A stretch of 64,000 bases of DNA from Alphaproteobacteria bacterium. GTDB taxonomy: Bacteria > Pseudomonadota > Alphaproteobacteria > Caulobacterales > Maricaulaceae. Positions 9,080-18,745 of the stretch are shown here, one piece after another; position 1 is the stretch's first letter, and each line of letters opens with the position of its first letter. The translations under genes and the position numbers were made by a program. Where the stretch lies: NCBI GenBank assembly GCA_024278855.1, contig JAJRSJ010000027.1:124001-188000 (forward strand). The letters are read 5' to 3'. The notes beneath the pieces were generated by a model. That model worked only from the letters and a program-made list of their open reading frames with translations. It had not been told where the DNA came from and ran no database searches.

Positions 9080-10495
9080 ATGATGATAAAATACAAATTC
9101 ATAGTGGGCGCAGTGTTTGGCCTGTTCCTGATTTCGGCCTGTGCTGCGGTGGACAAACAGGCCATCAATACCAGGATCGAGCAGGCCGAACATACCCTGC
9201 CCAACCATTGGCAATCAGCTATGTTGGCTGCGTCACACCCGCGCTCATGGCAAAGCTTGTTTGGCGACCCCTTGCTGGCAGAATACCTGGCCAGGGCCGG
9301 GAGCCAGAACCTGAGCCTAGAGCAAGCGGCGGCTCGTATTCGCCAATCTGCAGCCCGGTTGCGACAATCTGAAGCCGTGCTGTTGCCGACTATTACGGCG
9401 GATTTACGGGCCAGTGGCTCGACTTTGCTGACAAATCTTAATACTGCAAATGACAGTTACGGCGCAGGCATTTCTGCTTCCTGGGACCCGGATATATTCG
9501 GCGGCAACAAAGCGGATATCCGGCAATCTACTGCATTACTAGCCGTTCAAAAAGCCAACGGCGAACGCTTGCGCCGCACGATCATGGCCCAGGTGGCGCG
9601 GGCCTATATTTTCATCATAACGGCGGATCTACAATTGGAGTTGGCCCGTGAAAACCTGTCTTTTATTGCCGAAACCAAACGTATCTCCAAAGCACGTTTT
9701 GACGCCGGAGATATTGCACGGGATAACCTTTCCTTGTCCCTATTGGAGTTCGAAAACGCATCCGCATCCGTGCAAAACCTGGAATTTTCCGCCAGACAAT
9801 CACGCCGGGCCTTGTCTTTGCTGATCGGGGATTTTGGCGCCGATAAATTATCCGTGGCAAATGCCCTGCCCGCGCCTGCGCTTTTGGGTTCGCAAAGCCT
9901 GCCGGCAAATTTACTGGCAAGCCGGTTTGATATTTTAGCGGCACGGGCAAATTTGGTTGCGCGTATTGCCACATTGGAAAGCGCTGCCGCCGACGACTGG
10001 CCGCGCATTGGGCTTTCGGGACGCATAGGGAGTTCGGGTAATTTGGAAGATCTGTTTAATCCCGCCCGCTATATTGCCAACCTGGCCGCATCTCTTGTGG
10101 GGGTTATCTTTGACAATGGCCGCAATCAGGCCAGACGGGACGGGGCCAACGCATCCCTGGACGAAGCCTTGGCTAGCTATAAACAGATTTTGCGAAACGC
10201 GGTGTCCGAGGTTAACGCGGCCTTTGACGAAACGGCGGTTTTGCGCCGATCACTAGCGGCCCTGAACCGCGCTAGCATCGCCGCCAACAAAGCGTTAGAG
10301 CTTGAGAAAATTAAATATGATTTGGGCGAGTCTATCTTGTTGGATGTGTTGACCGTACAAAGGCGGGTCAATTCAATAAAATCGTCGCGCATATCAACCG
10401 AGCGCCGCCTGCTAGACGCCCAAATCTCCGCCTATCTGGCAATAGGCGCGCAGAATTATGAGCTTCCGTCAAAAGCCAACATTTTATCGAGATAG
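9080..10495 (+). CDS. NodT/TolC-family outer membrane factor lipoprotein
   Basis: Outer membrane channel of 471 residues that would complete the tripartite exporter. The start MMIKYKFIVGAVFGLFLISAC has a lipobox with Cys at 21 and is preceded by AAGGTGAG. The protein has the two-fold repeat of long helices and short strands of the efflux transporter outer membrane factor family, for example DSYGAGISASWDPDIFGG, typical of NodT-type proteins. It lies 31 bases after the second permease, the only non-overlapping junction apart from the first. It is the only outer membrane factor here, so both pumps probably share it. Confidence 0.88.
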   Translation: MMIKYKFIVGAVFGLFLISACAAVDKQAINTRIEQAEHTLPNHWQSAMLAASHPRSWQSLFGDPLLAEYLARAGSQNLSLEQAAARIRQSAARLRQSEAVLLPTITADLRASGSTLLTNLNTANDSYGAGISASWDPDIFGGNKADIRQSTALLAVQKANGERLRRTIMAQVARAYIFIITADLQLELARENLSFIAETKRISKARFDAGDIARDNLSLSLLEFENASASVQNLEFSARQSRRALSLLIGDFGADKLSVANALPAPALLGSQSLPANLLASRFDILAARANLVARIATLESAAADDWPRIGLSGRIGSSGNLEDLFNPARYIANLAASLVGVIFDNGRNQARRDGANASLDEALASYKQILRNAVSEVNAAFDETAVLRRSLAALNRASIAANKALELEKIKYDLGESILLDVLTVQRRVNSIKSSRISTERRLLDAQISAYLAIGAQNYELPSKANILSR

Positions 10496-10508
10496 GGTTC
10501 GGAGAAAT

Positions 10509-10697
10509 CTATTTTAGGCTCGACACAAAACGGTTATCATCAAAATTACGGATATTCCAAGTACCCAAAACAATCGTGGCGTCGCGAGTTTTGCGCGGCA
10601 TTTCGGCGTCCATTTGGGCGCGGATACGTTTGAGGCCCGCAACGGTGCGAGCTCTTTGTCGCTGGCCCATATTGCGAAGGTTTTTATAAAACGGCAC
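10509..10697 (-). pseudogene. 5' remnant of an endonuclease/exonuclease/phosphatase-family gene
   Basis: A 62-codon reading frame whose product matches only the beginning of the endonuclease/exonuclease/phosphatase superfamily: an N-terminal MPFYKNLRNMGQ, a stretch like GLKRIRAQMDAEMP, then TIVLGTWNIRNFDDNRF, where WNIRNF is the usual first catalytic strand (the Asn binds metal). Family members normally continue with a segment ending in AVQEV and several hundred more residues. Here it stops six residues after NRF, 13 bases from the end of the outer membrane factor gene. I read it as the leftover of a gene cut by a deletion. It is very unlikely to be active. Confidence 0.55.
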
Positions 10698-10734
10698 GCC
10701 ATACCCCTGTTACAAACTAAACCCATAGCATGTT

Positions 10735-11622
10735 TTAGTGAATAGCGCAATTATCTATCAAGCGCACCCCTTGGCAATGGGCTGCAATGAGCAGGCGGGC
10801 CGGGCGAGCGCCCATATGACCATTGAGCAATACCAGTGATTTTTCATCGGCCACAGCCACATAATCCACACGCTCAAATCCTGCGTCCAGAATTTTTTTT
10901 CGGGCGATTTCTGTCGCAGTTTCTATAATGTCACCGTCCGAAATTCTGCGCGCACATTCATACATAATGACATTCAGCCGCCCGGCTATTGTGCGCGCCG
11001 CTGCACCGAAATACCTGTTTCTCGACGACATGGCCAGACCGTCCGGCTCGCGCATGACCGGCGCACACATGATGCGCACGGGCATGTCCAGATCAGCGGT
11101 GAGGCGGCGTATGGTCAGGAGTTGCTGATAGTCTTTTTCGCCAAATACGGCCAAATCCGGCTGCACTCGATTAAAAAGCTTGGTGACAATTAAGGCGACG
11201 CCCGCAAAAAAATGACTGCGGGTACGGCTTTCCAACCCTACAGCCGGGCCGCCGAGCGCAATCCTTGTGGCATGGTCGTCAGTGTACATTTTTTCGGGCA
11301 TGTAAACCAGATCACATCCGGCGGCTTTGAGCATTTCACAATCTCGCTTATGGTCGCGGGGGTAGGTGGCAAGGTCTTCGCCCTCGGCAAATTGGGTTTC
11401 GTTGACATAAATACTGGCAATGGTTTTGCTGGCGTGGGCTTTGGCTTTGGTGATCAAGGATATATGTCCGCCGTGCAAAGCCCCCATAGTCGGCACCAAC
11501 CCGATGGTTTCTCCAGACCCGCGCCACCCCCACACCTGCTTGCGCAATTCGTTTTCAGATGTGATGAGTGCAAATCCTGCCTTGGCATGCCCTTTGGGTG
11601 TTTGTATAGATTTCTCGGACAT
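10735..11622 (-). CDS. panC: pantothenate synthetase
   Basis: Joins pantoate and beta-alanine with ATP to make pantothenate in the coenzyme A pathway (cytoplasm). The 295-residue protein shows the HIGH-like motif in PTMGALHGGH, YVNETQF, the LFNRVQPDLAVFGEKDYQQ segment and the MREPDGLAMSSRNRYF segment carrying the KMSKS-like loop. I placed the start at the ATG of MSEKSIQTP (11620-11622), preceded by AGAGGTT; a longer frame to 11685 would run into the upstream gene. It lies 8 bases after the D,D-carboxypeptidase gene and is probably cotranscribed. No panB is in the window. Confidence 0.95.
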   Translation of the reverse strand: MSEKSIQTPKGHAKAGFALITSENELRKQVWGWRGSGETIGLVPTMGALHGGHISLITKAKAHASKTIASIYVNETQFAEGEDLATYPRDHKRDCEMLKAAGCDLVYMPEKMYTDDHATRIALGGPAVGLESRTRSHFFAGVALIVTKLFNRVQPDLAVFGEKDYQQLLTIRRLTADLDMPVRIMCAPVMREPDGLAMSSRNRYFGAAARTIAGRLNVIMYECARRISDGDIIETATEIARKKILDAGFERVDYVAVADEKSLVLLNGHMGARPARLLIAAHCQGVRLIDNCAIH

Positions 11623-11630
11623 AATAACCT

Positions 11631-12872
11631 CTAATTTGGGGCAACAACCAAGCAGGGTTTTGCCCGGGCCACAAGCGTGTTGCACACATATCCGGCCTGC
11701 TCAAATGACAAGCCGGCGAGCCTGGCCCGGTAGATGATCCCGTCGATTTTTTGTACTGGAATAACCACCTGTTCCGCATTCATAAGCCCCAAATCTGCAT
11801 CGGTGCGAACTATCTGGTTGACCATGTGCGCGTCCGCAGCGAAAGCAAATGCGCCGAGCTGCACTGCCCAGTTTTTGGCGGCGGGTCTGACTGGCATTTG
11901 CAGGCCCTTAGCACCCCCCACCCGTCCACTGCCAATTATAGTGTGCGAAGCCCGCAAGGTGTAAGCTTGGGCGCTATCCGGTTTTGGGTTTGGTTTGCGC
12001 GTGCCTGTGGTTTTTCGGGTATCTGCATTTAAGGCAAATCTGCGGGCGCGGGTTTGGTCAATTGTTTTTTGCACCGCAAACCCGCGCTCGATCAAATCCG
12101 CCATATGGCTATCGCGGGAGCGCCCACTGGCCCCGCCGAGCACCACGGCGATCAAACGCCGCCCGCTCCGCTCGGCCGACAACACCAAATTATATCCGGA
12201 TGCATTGGTATAGCCGGTTTTGAACCCGTCGACCCCCGCCACTTTCCCTAACAAAGTATTGTGGTTGGTATAGGTGCGGCCTTTATAGGTGAATTTTATC
12301 TGGTTGAAATACGGGTAATATTGGTGGTGGGTACGCAACAAGCTTTCCGCCAGTTTGGCCATATCACGGGCCGTGGTAATTTGGCCATCATCTGGCAGGC
12401 CGTTGGCATTGCGAAAGACCGTGCGCTGCATGCCTAAAGCCTTGGCCTTGGCGGTCATTTTCGCGGCAAATTCGGTTTCCGATCCGCCCAACCGCTCGGC
12501 CAACACCACGGCGGCATCATTGCCCGACATGACCGCCACAGCTTGTACGGCTTGCTCTACGGTGATGGTTTGTCCGCGCCGCAGCCCCAGTTTCACCGGC
12601 GCGGTCCGGGCGGCGCGGGCCGAAACCAAGAGCTTTTCGTCTAGGCCAAGCTCGCCGCGCTCAAGGGCATCAAATACCAAATATAATGTCATCATTTTGG
12701 TCAAAGACGCCGGATAACGCAGACCGTCAATTTGACGGGCGTGCAATATCTCCATACTGCCTACATCAACAATAATGGACGCATATTTGTTTTGCCCATC
12801 TTTTGCCAAGGCGGATATATTCAGCCCGAAGGTCAGGATAAAAACGACAAGAATACGCAAAACATATTTCAT
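11631..12872 (-). CDS. D-alanyl-D-alanine carboxypeptidase with C-terminal SPOR domain
   Basis: Low-molecular-weight penicillin-binding protein of the PBP5/DacF type, trimming peptidoglycan pentapeptides in the periplasm. The active-site motifs are SLTK (Ser about 56), SGN (about 116) and KTG (about 218). A signal peptide (MKYVLRILVVFILTFGLNISALA) precedes them. The last 80 residues (from WAVQLGAFA to the end) look like a SPOR domain, which binds denuded glycan at the division site. I chose the ATG at 12872; an in-frame GTG at 12893 is possible. Neither has a strong ribosome binding site. Divergent from clpS; three TTAA boxes lie between them. Confidence 0.9.
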   Translation of the reverse strand: MKYVLRILVVFILTFGLNISALAKDGQNKYASIIVDVGSMEILHARQIDGLRYPASLTKMMTLYLVFDALERGELGLDEKLLVSARAARTAPVKLGLRRGQTITVEQAVQAVAVMSGNDAAVVLAERLGGSETEFAAKMTAKAKALGMQRTVFRNANGLPDDGQITTARDMAKLAESLLRTHHQYYPYFNQIKFTYKGRTYTNHNTLLGKVAGVDGFKTGYTNASGYNLVLSAERSGRRLIAVVLGGASGRSRDSHMADLIERGFAVQKTIDQTRARRFALNADTRKTTGTRKPNPKPDSAQAYTLRASHTIIGSGRVGGAKGLQMPVRPAAKNWAVQLGAFAFAADAHMVNQIVRTDADLGLMNAEQVVIPVQKIDGIIYRARLAGLSFEQAGYVCNTLVARAKPCLVVAPN

Positions 12873-12976
12873 ATCCAAGCCATAAAGAGCCACTGTTTTA
12901 AGAATGGTTAACGCGGATTAATAAATAGCACAAATCGCCTCTTTTACTTTTCGAAAAAGCCATTATCTTAGGGAGC

Positions 12977-13339
12977 ATGATTAAACAGCTAAAGAACAGA
13001 CTGCCATATATGGGCGGTGATGATGAACGCGGTAATGAGCGGGACAATGAACGCGGTGTTGCCACCAAAACCCGGCCCAAACCCAAACAACCGTCGAAGT
13101 ACCGGGTGTTGCTGCTTAATGATGATTACACGCCTATGGAATTTGTTGTCGGGCTTTTGATGGGTGTTTTTAAAAAAAACCAGGAAGAAGCAACAAAAAT
13201 CATGATGGATGTGCATCAAAACGGTATCGGCATTTGCGGCATTTATACCTTTGAAGTGGCGGAAACCAAAGTGGCGCAAGTGCTAGACGCTGCCAAGCGC
13301 CACGACCATCCACTTAAATGCACACTCGAAAAAGCCTGA
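12977..13339 (+). CDS. clpS: ClpS adaptor of the ClpAP protease
   Basis: Small adaptor of 120 residues that delivers N-degron substrates to ClpA. The core is recognisable: [17 protein letters not shown], with the [10 protein letters not shown] substrate pocket, and later VGICGI-like and HPLKCTLE ends. A variable acidic/basic arm of about 35 residues precedes it. clpA follows 131 bases downstream on the same strand, the standard order. Confidence 0.95.
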   Translation: MIKQLKNRLPYMGGDDERGNERDNERGVATKTRPKPKQPSKYRVLLLNDDYTPMEFVVGLLMGVFKKNQEEATKIMMDVHQNGIGICGIYTFEVAETKVAQVLDAAKRHDHPLKCTLEKA

Positions 13340-13470
13340 ACAAAACCTGGGTAAGAACCTGAGTAAAAACCCGCCTACACAATCAAAAGCAGATATACAC
13401 TTGAAAAAGCATGAAAACCCGCCACATTAGAACTTAGATTAAAGATACGAGAAAAGACGAAAGACACATT

Positions 13471-15807
13471 ATGGCTTCATTCTCCCCGGTTCTTGAAGAA
13501 ACCATCCACCGCGCTTTGACCTTGGCGTCTGACCGTCAGCACGAGCTTGCAACCCTTGAACATCTATTGCTAGCTTTGATCGACGACAAAGACGCCAGCG
13601 CAGTGCTAAGCGCTTGTGATGTAGAGTTGGAAAGCTTGCGCGCCGCCTTGACCGTTTATCTGGACGAAGACCTGGCCTCCCTGGTGGTCGAGGAATTCGA
13701 CGAAGCCCGCCCTACCGCCGGTTTTCACCGGGTGATCCAGCGCGCCGTCATTCATGTGCAAAGTTCCGGCCGCGAAGAAGTGACCGGGGCCAATGCGCTT
13801 GTGGCCTTGTTTAATGAGCGCGAAAGCCATGCGGTGTATTTTTTGCAAGAGCGCGACATGACCCGTTATGATGCGGTCAATTATATCTCCCACGGTATTT
13901 CCAAAACCGGCGACGGGCCTGAGAACCGTCCCATCATTGGCACAGGCCAAAACGAAGAGGGTGGCCCCGACAAAAACCAGGAAGACCCGTTGGAAGCCTA
14001 TTGTGTTAATCTCAATAAAAAAGCCGAAGACGGCGGTATTGATCCGCTGATTGGCCGCACCTCCGAGGTTGAACGCTGTATCCAGGTTTTGTCGAGACGC
14101 CGCAAAAACAACCCGCTTTTAGTTGGTGATCCCGGCGTTGGTAAAACCGCGATCGCCGAAGGCATTGCCTTGCAAATCGTCAAAGGTAAAACTCCAGACG
14201 TCATAAAAGACGCCACTATATTTGCTCTGGACATGGGTGCTTTGTTGGCCGGAACCCGCTACCGGGGTGATTTTGAGGAACGGCTCAAGGCCGTTATGAA
14301 AAAATTGGTCGAAACACCTGGCGCAATTTTGTTCATCGACGAAATCCACACCATTATTGGTGCGGGCGCTACATCCGGCGGCGCTATGGATGCATCCAAT
14401 CTGCTCAAGCCGGCCTTACAGTCCGGTAAATTACGCTGCATGGGCTCAACCACCTATAAGGAATACCGCCAACATTTCGAGAAAGACCGGGCTTTGGCCA
14501 GACGCTTTCTCAAGATCGACGTGGTGGAACCCACCCCCGGCGATACGGTAAAGATTTTGCGCGGGCTCAAATCCTATTTCGAAGATTTCCATCAGGTCAG
14601 CTATACCGCCGAGGCCGTACAAGCGTCCGTGGATGTGGCGGTGCGCCACATCACCGACCGCAAATTACCCGACAAAGCCATTGATGTCATCGATGAGGCC
14701 GGCGCGTTTCAAAAGCTCCAACCCAAAAACAAGCGCAAGAAAACCGTCGGTATCAAAGACATAGAGGCTGTGGTCGCCAAAATAGCCCGTATTCCGCCCA
14801 AAACGGTTTCAAGGGATGATGCCAAGGTCCTGAAATCCCTGCCTGAAGATTTGCGCCGGGTTGTATTTGGCCAAAGCAAGGCTATTGAGCAAGTTTCCGC
14901 TGCCGTCAAATTGGCCAGGGCCGGCCTGCGCGAGCCGGACAAACCTATTGGCTCTTATTTGTTTTCCGGCCCCACGGGCGTCGGCAAAACCGAAGTTGCC
15001 AGACAATTGGCCATTGCACTCGGGCTAGAATTATTGCGTTTTGATATGTCTGAATATATGGAACGTCACACGGTCTCCAGATTGCTGGGCGCACCTCCGG
15101 GCTATGTGGGCTATGACCAAGGCGGGTTGTTGACCGACCGGGTAAGTGAACACCCCCACTCTATTTTGCTGTTGGACGAAATTGAAAAAGCCCACCCGGA
15201 TGTGTTCAATATCCTGTTGCAAGTCATGGACAACGGCACGCTCACTGATGCGAGCGGGCGGGCCATTGATTTTCGCAATGTCATATTGATCATGACCACC
15301 AATGCCGGAGCCGCCGATGCCGCCAAAGCTGAAATCGGGTTTGGCCGGGCCGACGGTAGCAACGAAGAAGACGACAAAGCTATCAAACGTCTGTTCACAC
15401 CGGAGTTTCGCAACCGCCTTGACGCTATGGTCAAATTTGATGCGCTCGGCCGAGCAGATATTGCCAAAGTGGTGGATAAATTTATCATCCAGTTAGAGGC
15501 GCAGCTTTCCGACCGTAAAATCCTGTTTGAAGTCTCCAAAGCCGCCAATCTATGGATCGCCGACAAAGGTTATGACAAGCGTTATGGTGCCAGACCTTTG
15601 GCCCGCACTATCCAAGAATATATCAAAAAACCTTTGGCAGACGAAATTCTGTTCGGGAAATTGAAAAAAGGCGGCTTGGTCAAAGTCGGGGTGGACAAGA
15701 AAAATAACAAATTAAAGTTCGACATTTTGAAACCTGCCCAACTGAAAATAGAAGGCAAAAAGGGCGGCAAAGGCTTGCCCGCCCCTAAACCGAAAGAAGA
15801 TGCGTAA
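13471..15807 (+). CDS. clpA: ClpA, ATPase subunit of the ClpAP protease
   Basis: Unfoldase of 778 residues. It has the N-domain double repeat (1-145), a first AAA+ module with Walker A GDPGVGKT and IDEIHTIIGAGA, and a second with GPTGVGKTE and LLDEIEKAH. It lacks the long coiled-coil middle domain of ClpB, which together with clpS upstream identifies ClpA. An IGF/IGL-type loop for docking on ClpP is consistent with KAEIGFGRADG, about residue 630. The tail is Lys-rich (KIEGKKGGKGLPAPKPKEDA). The region 13340-13470 upstream holds CTTG at 13400-13403 but no convincing sigma-32 -10 partner. Confidence 0.95.
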   Translation: MASFSPVLEETIHRALTLASDRQHELATLEHLLLALIDDKDASAVLSACDVELESLRAALTVYLDEDLASLVVEEFDEARPTAGFHRVIQRAVIHVQSSGREEVTGANALVALFNERESHAVYFLQERDMTRYDAVNYISHGISKTGDGPENRPIIGTGQNEEGGPDKNQEDPLEAYCVNLNKKAEDGGIDPLIGRTSEVERCIQVLSRRRKNNPLLVGDPGVGKTAIAEGIALQIVKGKTPDVIKDATIFALDMGALLAGTRYRGDFEERLKAVMKKLVETPGAILFIDEIHTIIGAGATSGGAMDASNLLKPALQSGKLRCMGSTTYKEYRQHFEKDRALARRFLKIDVVEPTPGDTVKILRGLKSYFEDFHQVSYTAEAVQASVDVAVRHITDRKLPDKAIDVIDEAGAFQKLQPKNKRKKTVGIKDIEAVVAKIARIPPKTVSRDDAKVLKSLPEDLRRVVFGQSKAIEQVSAAVKLARAGLREPDKPIGSYLFSGPTGVGKTEVARQLAIALGLELLRFDMSEYMERHTVSRLLGAPPGYVGYDQGGLLTDRVSEHPHSILLLDEIEKAHPDVFNILLQVMDNGTLTDASGRAIDFRNVILIMTTNAGAADAAKAEIGFGRADGSNEEDDKAIKRLFTPEFRNRLDAMVKFDALGRADIAKVVDKFIIQLEAQLSDRKILFEVSKAANLWIADKGYDKRYGARPLARTIQEYIKKPLADEILFGKLKKGGLVKVGVDKKNNKLKFDILKPAQLKIEGKKGGKGLPAPKPKEDA

Positions 15808-15808
15808 A

Positions 15809-15824
15809 GGGTGAATAATCACCC
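15809..15824 (+). terminator. small hairpin after clpA
   Basis: Perfect 6-bp inverted repeat GGGTGA-ATAA-TCACCC starting two bases after the clpA stop. No T-run follows, so it is a weak terminator candidate or a message-stabilising hairpin. Confidence 0.35.
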
Positions 15825-15861
15825 CCAAGTTAATCCGAGGTGTAATCCTGTTAGCCCATGT

Positions 15862-17007
15862 TCAGCCCATGCGCGAAATGTGTTGCGGCGGGGTATTGGA
15901 AAGCAATTGGCGGAGTAATTGCGTACGACTGGTAACATCTGCTTTGGAGTAGATTGAACGCAAATGATTTTCCACTGTACGCACACTAATCAGCAGGCTT
16001 TCTGAAATTTGGGTATTTGTTAGCCCTTGGGCCAATGTCATGACAATTTCACCTTCGCGCAGTGTCCAACCAAATTCTTCAGCGCATTTGGATATGGCAA
16101 TATTGGTATGAACAAAGCCGAGCCTGACAATGAAGCGCAAAACTCCATTTTCCGAGATGGTCTTGCTCACGGAAAAATTGATGTTTTGGTTTAATGCGGT
16201 TCGGTCTGAATCTGGACACAAGGAGCTAATATTCACCTGTCGGCGGCCGCTTTTTATCAAACTGGTCACGGCTTGGGAAACCCGCTGCATTAGAAACGGT
16301 AAATTTCCATAGGTCTTATTGCGCACACAATCGCTCATTTCTTTGATCTGGAGCGCATCATCAAGGATGAGATAGCCCGTATTGTCCCACACGGATTTCA
16401 GATTTTCGCTTAATAGTTTGTATTTTTCCAAATGCTCCTTGAAAGTAAGTCTGGCGATTGTCGAGCCGACGATGGGCGCAATACTAATCGCCCTGCGAAT
16501 AGCATTATCACCAAAATCTCGCATGCCGTGGGGGCGATGAAAGCCGACAATAACCAAAAGATCATTGTTGACAGTTTTCGGCTTGACCGCCAAAGCCAGA
16601 ACATGGCGGATACCGCTAGGTTTTAAAAAGTCGTTATAATCATCGGTTTTTACAAATGTATTTTGGTCACAGACATCAGACAGACGATAGACATCTGTAC
16701 GGGCATCTGCCTGGGTGTGCCGCAAAGCATTAAGGTCACGGTTCAGGATGACCGGGTCCGAGCGGTGAAATTTATTTATATATTGATTATGGATTTTATT
16801 GCCCACACCCTGGGCAAGGTTATGCCCTATTTCATAGCCCTCATGGTCATGTTGAAAATGTAACAACGTGCTGGTCTCGGCACCAATTTTTTGGGCAACT
16901 GAACCGAGGAGCGTATTTTCAAGGGATGCGTAATCATGGCACTCGGAAATCTCCTCATAAAGATGAGAGGAATACGGCGGTGATTGTGTAATCCGTTTCG
17001 AAGACAA
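15862..17007 (-). CDS. LuxR-family transcriptional regulator
   Basis: DNA-binding regulator of 381 residues. The C-terminal 65 residues are a LuxR/GerE helix-turn-helix (LREGEIVMTLAQGLTNTQIS, then SVRTVENHLRSIYSKADVTSR). The first 300 residues have no recognisable receiver domain and look like a GAF/PAS-like sensor, so it is probably a one-component regulator binding a small ligand. The frame starts with TTG at 17007; a TAA lies 6 codons upstream and no early ATG exists, so TTG is likely. It is the last gene of the minus-strand arm and probably controls the catabolic island. That role is inferred from position. Confidence 0.82.
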   Translation of the reverse strand: MSSKRITQSPPYSSHLYEEISECHDYASLENTLLGSVAQKIGAETSTLLHFQHDHEGYEIGHNLAQGVGNKIHNQYINKFHRSDPVILNRDLNALRHTQADARTDVYRLSDVCDQNTFVKTDDYNDFLKPSGIRHVLALAVKPKTVNNDLLVIVGFHRPHGMRDFGDNAIRRAISIAPIVGSTIARLTFKEHLEKYKLLSENLKSVWDNTGYLILDDALQIKEMSDCVRNKTYGNLPFLMQRVSQAVTSLIKSGRRQVNISSLCPDSDRTALNQNINFSVSKTISENGVLRFIVRLGFVHTNIAISKCAEEFGWTLREGEIVMTLAQGLTNTQISESLLISVRTVENHLRSIYSKADVTSRTQLLRQLLSNTPPQHISRMG

Positions 17008-17110
17008 ATTGCGACCCCGTGTTTACGCGAGCCGTTATAGTGAGCGAATTTGCGCCGAGCGTCAAGCCGGATGGTCAACCCCATAGTTAACCAAGCAAGC
17101 ATAGGGAAAT

Positions 17111-18745
17111 TTAAGCTTCTAGAATTTGCACCATTTCTTTGCGCATGACATTTTTTTTGACTTTACCAGTGACCGTTAAAGGAAATGCGTCGACGAAGCG
17201 AATGTGGCGGGGGATTTTGAAATGGGCTATTTCGCCTTTGCAAAAATCTTTTACACCTGCGTCTGTGAGCTTTGCGCCGGGCTTCAGTCTAATCCAGGCG
17301 CAAACTTCTTCGCCGTATTTTTCGTCCGGGACGCCGAACACCTGGGCTTCGGCAATATCAGGATGGGTGAATAAAAAATCCTCGATTTCGCGTGGGAAAA
17401 TGTTTTCACCGCCGCGAATGAGCATATCTTTGACCCGCCCGACAATGTCGCAATACCCGTCCGCATCAATGACGGCCAAATCGCCCGTATGCATCCAACC
17501 GTCAACATCAATAGCCTCTCCGGTTTTTTCTTCGTCGTTCCAATAGCCGCGCATAACCGAATAACCACGTGTGCAAAGTTCGCCTTTCACGCCGCGCTTA
17601 ATCGTTCCGCCTTGTTCGTTGACAATCTTAACCTCCACATGAGGGTGGACGCGACCAACTGTGGAAACACGTTTTTCCAACGGGTCGTCCTTTGCGGTTT
17701 GAAAGCTGATGGGAGAAGTTTCGGTCATGCCGTAACCAATAGTAACCTCGCCCATATTCATATCACTGATTACCCGCTTCATCACTTCGATGGGACAAGG
17801 CGATCCCGCCATGACGCCAGTGCGCAAGGATGTCAGGTCACGGGATTTGAAATCCGGATGGTCAAGCATGGCAATAAACATGGTCGGAACCCCGTAAACG
17901 GCCGTGCATTTTTCTCTAGCCAAGGTTTTTAAAACTTCTCCGGCGTCAAATTTTGCCGAGGCATAAATTGCCGTAACCCCGTGCAGGCAACAGGCCAAAC
18001 TGCCCATGACCATGCCAAAACAGTGATAAAGCGGAACCGGAATGCAAAGTTTGTCACCGGGGCCGAAATTTTGGGCTTGCCCGGTAAACAAAGCATTATT
18101 GAGGATGTTTTTATGGGTGAGGGTTGCGCCCTTTGGGGCGCCGGTTGTGCCGCTGGTAAACTGGATATTGATCGGATCGTCCGCGCTCAAACTCTCTTGG
18201 ATTTTTTCCAGGCGCTTATGGTCTTCTGCCCGCCCGTTTTGCAGGACTTGATCAAATCCGTAAAACCCCGGCTGCTCCATCTCGCCGATTTGTATAAGGG
18301 TTTTCAGGCTTGCGACCTTGCCGCTTTCCGTAAGAGCTTTGGCCATGCCTGCATAATCGGCATGTTCGGTCTTATTGGCTAATACTAACGCCTTACAGCC
18401 AACTTTATCCAGGGCATATTCCAATTCCCGTGGGCGGTAATCAGGGTTTATATTGACCAACACCAATCCGGCCAAAGCGGTTCCGAACTGGGTAATTGTC
18501 CACTCAGCGCAGTTTGTAGCCCAAATGCCGACCCGGTCTCCAGGCTCAAGGCCTAAAGCCAAAAGCCCAAGCCCCAAGTTTTGCGACCGTTCCAGCAATT
18601 GCGTGAAACTAAGCCGCAAATCTTGATGGTGCGATACAAGCGCATCAGCATTTGGCCACCGCCGCGCCGCCCGGTGCAGGGCACCGCCAATGGTACCTTC
18701 GTAAAGAGGAGCATCGGTGGGCCCTGTTACATGACTTAAAGACAT
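17111..18745 (-). CDS. AMP-forming acyl-CoA ligase
   Basis: ANL-superfamily enzyme of 544 residues that makes an acyl-CoA from a carboxylic acid, ATP and CoA. The adenylation motif is [15 protein letters not shown], followed by YGMTET, the [12 protein letters not shown] segment, the hinge [16 protein letters not shown] and the catalytic Lys near the end in TVTGKVKK. It resembles medium/long-chain fatty acyl-CoA synthetases, but the same fold serves aryl and cinnamoyl acids, so the substrate is open. Its ATG follows the stop of the cupin gene directly (TAA then ATG), indicating translational coupling. Confidence 0.9.
   Translation of the reverse strand: MSLSHVTGPTDAPLYEGTIGGALHRAARRWPNADALVSHHQDLRLSFTQLLERSQNLGLGLLALGLEPGDRVGIWATNCAEWTITQFGTALAGLVLVNINPDYRPRELEYALDKVGCKALVLANKTEHADYAGMAKALTESGKVASLKTLIQIGEMEQPGFYGFDQVLQNGRAEDHKRLEKIQESLSADDPINIQFTSGTTGAPKGATLTHKNILNNALFTGQAQNFGPGDKLCIPVPLYHCFGMVMGSLACCLHGVTAIYASAKFDAGEVLKTLAREKCTAVYGVPTMFIAMLDHPDFKSRDLTSLRTGVMAGSPCPIEVMKRVISDMNMGEVTIGYGMTETSPISFQTAKDDPLEKRVSTVGRVHPHVEVKIVNEQGGTIKRGVKGELCTRGYSVMRGYWNDEEKTGEAIDVDGWMHTGDLAVIDADGYCDIVGRVKDMLIRGGENIFPREIEDFLFTHPDIAEAQVFGVPDEKYGEEVCAWIRLKPGAKLTDAGVKDFCKGEIAHFKIPRHIRFVDAFPLTVTGKVKKNVMRKEMVQILEA

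Noticed and set aside
13340-13470. Sigma-32 promoter for clpA
   Set aside because: CTTG is present at 13400 but no CYTAT-like -10 lies 17-18 bases downstream.
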